Origin: UBA5209 sp034002865
GTDB taxonomy: Bacteria; Patescibacteriota; Dojkabacteria; SC72
Assembly: GCA_034002865.1 (NCBI GenBank)
Contig: JAVEZR010000019.1
Location: 1-12,515 of the forward strand
Direction of reading: 5' to 3'
Length of the DNA: 12,515 nt
Notes under the pieces: model-generated
Told to the model about the DNA's origin: nothing
The model's database searches: none
Seen by the model: only the letters and a program-made list of their open reading frames with translations
Translations under genes and position numbers: made by a program
In this document: positions 11,893 to 12,515 of the stretch, piece by piece
How positions within the stretch are numbered: the stretch's first letter is position 1
Layout: each line of letters begins with the position of its first letter

Positions 11893-12515
11893 ATGAATAA
11901 ATATTTCGAAATCTTTCGAAGGATCCTTAAGACAGAAGAGATCCGTAAAAAAATAATATTCTCATTAATTATACTATTCGCATATAGATTCTTGGCTGCT
12001 ATTCCTGTAGCAGGTATCCCTGCAGATGCAATTAAGATGCTCTTTGAGGGTAGTAATTTTGGAGATATGCTTTCTACAGTATCTGGAGGAGTACTTGAGA
12101 CTGCCTCTATTGCAGCTATTGGTTTAAGTCCATATATTAATGCATCTATCATATTCCAATTACTTGGTTCTGTCGTTCCTAAGATTGAAGAGTTAAGGAA
12201 TGAAGGTCCAGAGGGTAGGAAACAGATTAGTATGTATACAAGATTACTTACTGTTCCATTGGCAATTATGCAATCATTTGTAATATATTCAACCTTAAGA
12301 GGTTTTGGATTGATAGGGGAGTTGGAGATATTACAATTGATAACAATGGTTGCTACACTTACAGCTGGCTCTATCCTAGTTATGTGGTTTGCTGAGTTAA
12401 CCTCTGAGAGTGGTGTGGGAGGAGGTTCTTCCTACTTAATCTTCTTAGGTATTGTAGCTGGTATACCGGGAACACTTAGATCTAACTTTACACTGATGGA
12501 TCCATTCCAAAAAGG
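11893..12515 (+). CDS. secY: Preprotein translocase subunit SecY, 3'-truncated by the window edge
   Basis: SecY is the channel subunit of the Sec translocon in the inner membrane. The visible 207 residues (of ~430) begin MNKYFEIFRRILKTEEIRKKI and then run through the first transmembrane segment (about 21-40). The plug region MLSTVSGGVLETASIAAIG leads into GLSPYINASIIFQLL (transmembrane segment 2) and then the cytosolic loop VPKIEELRNEGPEGRKQI. Hydrophobic stretches near 118-135 and 148-167 are further membrane segments. The start ATG is 11 bp after rplO. The family signature GIGNGIS is GVGGGSS (174-180), an unusual loss of the Asn. I cannot assess the remaining C-terminal half. Confidence 0.95.
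   Translation, partial: MNKYFEIFRRILKTEEIRKKIIFSLIILFAYRFLAAIPVAGIPADAIKMLFEGSNFGDMLSTVSGGVLETASIAAIGLSPYINASIIFQLLGSVVPKIEELRNEGPEGRKQISMYTRLLTVPLAIMQSFVIYSTLRGFGLIGELEILQLITMVATLTAGSILVMWFAELTSESGVGGGSSYLIFLGIVAGIPGTLRSNFTLMDPFQK

Noticed and set aside
1..12515. An alternative genetic code (UGA as Gly or Trp), as in some Candidate Phyla Radiation groups and in Mollicutes.
   Set aside because: No gene contains an in-frame TGA, and all families reach normal length under the standard bacterial code.
1..12515. Mollicutes as the source organism, given A+T richness and missing L30.
   Set aside because: UGA is not used for Trp, L29 is also missing, and no Shine-Dalgarno sites are seen. The Candidate Phyla Radiation fits better, though not decisively.
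1..12515. CRISPR arrays, insertion sequences, tRNA or rRNA genes.
   Set aside because: No direct-repeat arrays, inverted terminal repeats, cloverleaf-like stretches or rRNA-like regions are visible; gene spacing leaves almost no room for them.

Overview
The window is one uninterrupted block of plus-strand genes: the 3' part of the str operon fused to the S10 and spc ribosomal-protein operons. The order is fusA (5' end missing), tuf, rpsJ (S10), rplC (L3), rplD (L4), rplW (L23), rplB (L2), rpsS (S19), rplV (L22), rpsC (S3), rplP (L16), rpsQ (S17), rplN (L14), rplX (L24), rplE (L5), rpsN (S14), rpsH (S8), rplF (L6), rplR (L18), rpsE (S5), rplO (L15), secY (3' end missing). All 22 genes have a recognised family. 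No mobile element, RNA gene, CRISPR array or unknown gene is visible.

The DNA is A+T-rich, intergenic gaps are mostly 0-25 bp, and several genes overlap. L30 (rpmD) is absent between rpsE and rplO, and L29 (rpmC) is absent between rplP and rpsQ. No start codon visible in the window has a convincing Shine-Dalgarno sequence. All 21 visible stop codons are TAA (17) or TAG (4), and no gene is interrupted by TGA. Loss of L30, extreme compaction and strongly diverged ribosomal proteins suggest a reduced-genome bacterium, most likely a member of the Candidate Phyla Radiation (Patescibacteria). I cannot place it more finely, and this rests on gene content only.

The gene order is conventional, but several conserved functional motifs of the translation machinery are altered. 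EF-G and EF-Tu, encoded side by side, have both lost the aspartate of the guanine-recognition motif NKxD (EF-G NKIN, EF-Tu NKFG), and both have altered G5 motifs. The rest of each protein, including the translocation loops of EF-G and the P-loop and catalytic His of EF-Tu, looks intact. The cluster also encodes an S3 without most of the basic mRNA-helicase residues, and L2 and L16 proteins with unusual substitutions in conserved segments near the peptidyl-transferase region. Together these raise the hypothesis that elongation in this lineage has relaxed or altered nucleotide-base specificity.

Regulation: a good sigma70-type promoter (TTGAGA, 17 nt, TAGAAT with an extended -10) lies in the rplP-rpsQ gap, where rpmC would normally be. 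A 12-bp GC-rich hairpin lies between tuf and rpsJ, and a 155-bp AT-rich gap before tuf probably carries another promoter. The genes jointly supply elongation factors, ribosomal subunit proteins and the SecY translocon.
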